A stretch of 34,693 nucleotides of DNA, from contig JAFSCH010000014.1 of NCBI GenBank assembly GCA_017436865.1, positions 1-34,693 on the forward strand, written 5' to 3'. Each line of letters starts with the position of its first letter. Position 1 is the stretch's first letter. A model generated the notes under the pieces. That model ran no database searches. It was not told where the DNA came from and saw nothing but the letters and a program-made list of their open reading frames with translations. Source of the DNA: Lachnospiraceae bacterium (GTDB lineage: Bacteria > Bacillota > Clostridia > Lachnospirales > Lachnospiraceae). This document shows positions 33,295 to 34,693 of the stretch, piece after piece. The translations under genes and the position numbers were made by a program.

Positions 33295-34047
33295 TCATTC
33301 TCTCTTCTTTTTATATAGAAGAAACGCCATGATATAGAAACAATACATGACATTTACAATATGGTATGGAATCATGTTACCATGATTCCAGCTTGGATCT
33401 ATGCGATACAGATTAAAGAAAAGATTTCCTGTAAAATGCCAAAGGCATGCCGGCACAACATTACCTCTTGCAATCTTTATCAACACAAAATATCCATAGC
33501 TTTCCAAAATGCAACCACATAAAAATGCCAAATAAGGAATTTCCATTGTTCCACCAAGTATAAAATGATAATGCCATAAGGCCCAGACTATACCTACAAT
33601 AAGCGGAACAAAAACTTCTTTATAATAGTTTTCCAACCACTCCTGTAAAAAACCTCTCCAGCCCAGCTCTTCAGCAATTAGTGCCCATGAAATAATCAAC
33701 AACTTTTTCATACTTAACGAATGAAAAAATACATCCTGAGCTAACGCAAAATAAGAAATGATTTTTCCCATTGTCAGTATTAACAATGGGATTATCATTC
33801 CTAAAAAACAAATCCGAATCGAAAAGTTATCTTTTATTTTTTTCTTCAAAAAAGATTTTATGCCTTCATTTCTTCCTACTACGATAAAGGCTGCTATGGT
33901 AGGAGAAGCACCTTCTATACCATATAGCAACAGATTACCTATACCTGTCTGAAACACACTGCAATATCGCATGAACACAATACACACAAGCGGAATCACA
34001 AATGCAAGGAATAAAAAAGAAAAAACTTTCTTCCTTTCTTTCCACAT
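33295..34047 (-). CDS. CPBP-family intramembrane metalloprotease
   Basis: 250 residues with about seven membrane helices; EELGWR at 126-131 and the His in ALWHYHF form the active-site signature. The ATG at 34047 has AAGGGG eight bases upstream and lies one base after the TetR stop, so the pair is co-transcribed. The TetR protein may control it. The substrate is unknown. Confidence 0.85.
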   Translation of the reverse strand: MWKERKKVFSFLFLAFVIPLVCIVFMRYCSVFQTGIGNLLLYGIEGASPTIAAFIVVGRNEGIKSFLKKKIKDNFSIRICFLGMIIPLLILTMGKIISYFALAQDVFFHSLSMKKLLIISWALIAEELGWRGFLQEWLENYYKEVFVPLIVGIVWALWHYHFILGGTMEIPYLAFLCGCILESYGYFVLIKIARGNVVPACLWHFTGNLFFNLYRIDPSWNHGNMIPYHIVNVMYCFYIMAFLLYKKKRE

Positions 34048-34048
34048 C

Positions 34049-34567
34049 TTATTCACCCCTTATTTCTAATGTTTTCACTCCTGTAAGTAGCACATCAACA
34101 GACAGCTCAAAGCTTTCCCTTATCGAAATCGGATTTCCAAATGCCTCATTATTCACAAGTAAGGCAAATCCCTCTAAAAAGCTTCGAAACGTCCGTGTTA
34201 AATGATTGATATGATCCTTAGATATCTGCAAGGAACCCATGATTTTGAATAACAGAACAAACATATCCTCTGTTACCGCCAGCGTTTCCTCATCCTGAAA
34301 CTTGTTATACCACAGCATCGCATTGAATACGCCCGGATTGGTGGTTGCATATTCATAAAAGGCATAACACATTGCCCTTAATGCATCGTGTCCGCTAACT
34401 CCCACAACTGACATCAATATCTGCTGTTCCATCTGTTTCCAGCCATATATCATCAGACTTTTTTTCAAATCGTCCAAGCTTTTTATATGATTATATAAAG
34501 AAGGAGTTTGTACTCCAAACTCCTTTGCTATCACTTTCAGCGTAACATTCTCAATGTAGTACTTCAA
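34049..34567 (-). CDS. TetR-family regulator with shortened N-terminus
   Basis: 172 residues from a TTG start. The DNA-binding helices 2 and 3 are present (VTLKVIAKEFGVQTPSLYNH), and the C-terminal region has the WHG-type ligand domain (CYAFYEYATTNPGVFNAML). About 15-20 residues that normally form helix 1 are missing. The frame upstream has no ATG and reaches a TAG within ten codons. It may be a degraded copy or use an unusual start. It directly precedes the CPBP gene. No gene or promoter could be assigned to 34568-34693. Confidence 0.65.
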   Translation of the reverse strand: MKYYIENVTLKVIAKEFGVQTPSLYNHIKSLDDLKKSLMIYGWKQMEQQILMSVVGVSGHDALRAMCYAFYEYATTNPGVFNAMLWYNKFQDEETLAVTEDMFVLLFKIMGSLQISKDHINHLTRTFRSFLEGFALLVNNEAFGNPISIRESFELSVDVLLTGVKTLEIRGE

Positions 34568-34693
34568 TTTATACCTATCAAAAAAGCAAGTCTAACGTCA
34601 CATTATTTCTAACCTTTTTATTTTTCCTAGTTTTAAATTGATTTTTTTTATCATCAAATAATTCCTACTGCTTGACCTCCTAAAGACCATTTT

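Overview
The window looks like chromosome of a low-GC anaerobic Firmicute, most likely a Lachnospiraceae-type gut Clostridium. The basis is AT-rich coding sequence, strong AGGAGG-type ribosome sites, and gene families common in that group: AAA-ATPase/PD-(D/E)XK protein, FeoA-FeoB-Cys-rich FeoB partner, DUF6718-like protein, YhcG-like nuclease, LytTR plus DUF3021 pair. No species can be named from sequence reading alone.

Region 1 (1-13.4 kb) is a regulatory neighbourhood. A stand-alone LytTR regulator and a LiaF-like membrane protein (12132-13306) are preceded by two ACCACTTAC boxes exactly 21 bp apart. The same paired box, with identical spacing to the -35 (10 bp) and -10 (17-bp spacer), precedes an MFS exporter (1806-3071) and a two-flavodoxin/membrane-protein operon (8455-6604). 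This gives a three-promoter local LytTR regulon. In the flavodoxin leader lies a 132-bp multi-hairpin palindromic element starting exactly at the -10 box. Nested inside is a MarR regulator whose promoter carries a 13-bp palindrome nearly identical to one in front of an ArsA-small protein-ArsA operon. A zinc phospholipase-C-like gene, a small acidic protein and an EIIC-EAL c-di-GMP phosphodiesterase complete the region.

Region 2 (13.4-18.8 kb) holds a MATE transporter and the LacI-type regulator upstream of it, with a LacI-like operator at the MATE promoter. An iron(II) uptake operon feoA-feoB-Cys-rich partner and a tRNA-Leu(UAG) follow.

Region 3 (18.8-24.5 kb) is worn accessory DNA. It contains a half tRNA-Leu, a DUF6718-like gene, a frameshifted RelA/SpoT-domain gene, remains of an MNT/HEPN pair, and a second copy of the tRNA 3' end (40-bp repeat). 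There is a tiny hydrophobic toxin-like gene, an IS4-type transposase relic and a GNAT relic. An alpha/beta hydrolase and a PAP2 phosphatase sit behind phased direct repeats. An XRE-membrane regulator has lost its DNA-binding end next to a chimeric MobV/serine-recombinase ORF.

Region 4 (24.6-34.7 kb) has a YhcG-like nuclease and a second LytTR operon (LytTR-DUF3021-CPBP) with its own 21-bp repeat. After that comes a leftward run of small enzymes: PPOX-like flavoprotein, methyltransferase, four GNATs, DJ-1/PfpI protein, CPBP protease and a TetR regulator with a shortened N-terminus, plus a 91-bp duplicated piece of a TetR gene.
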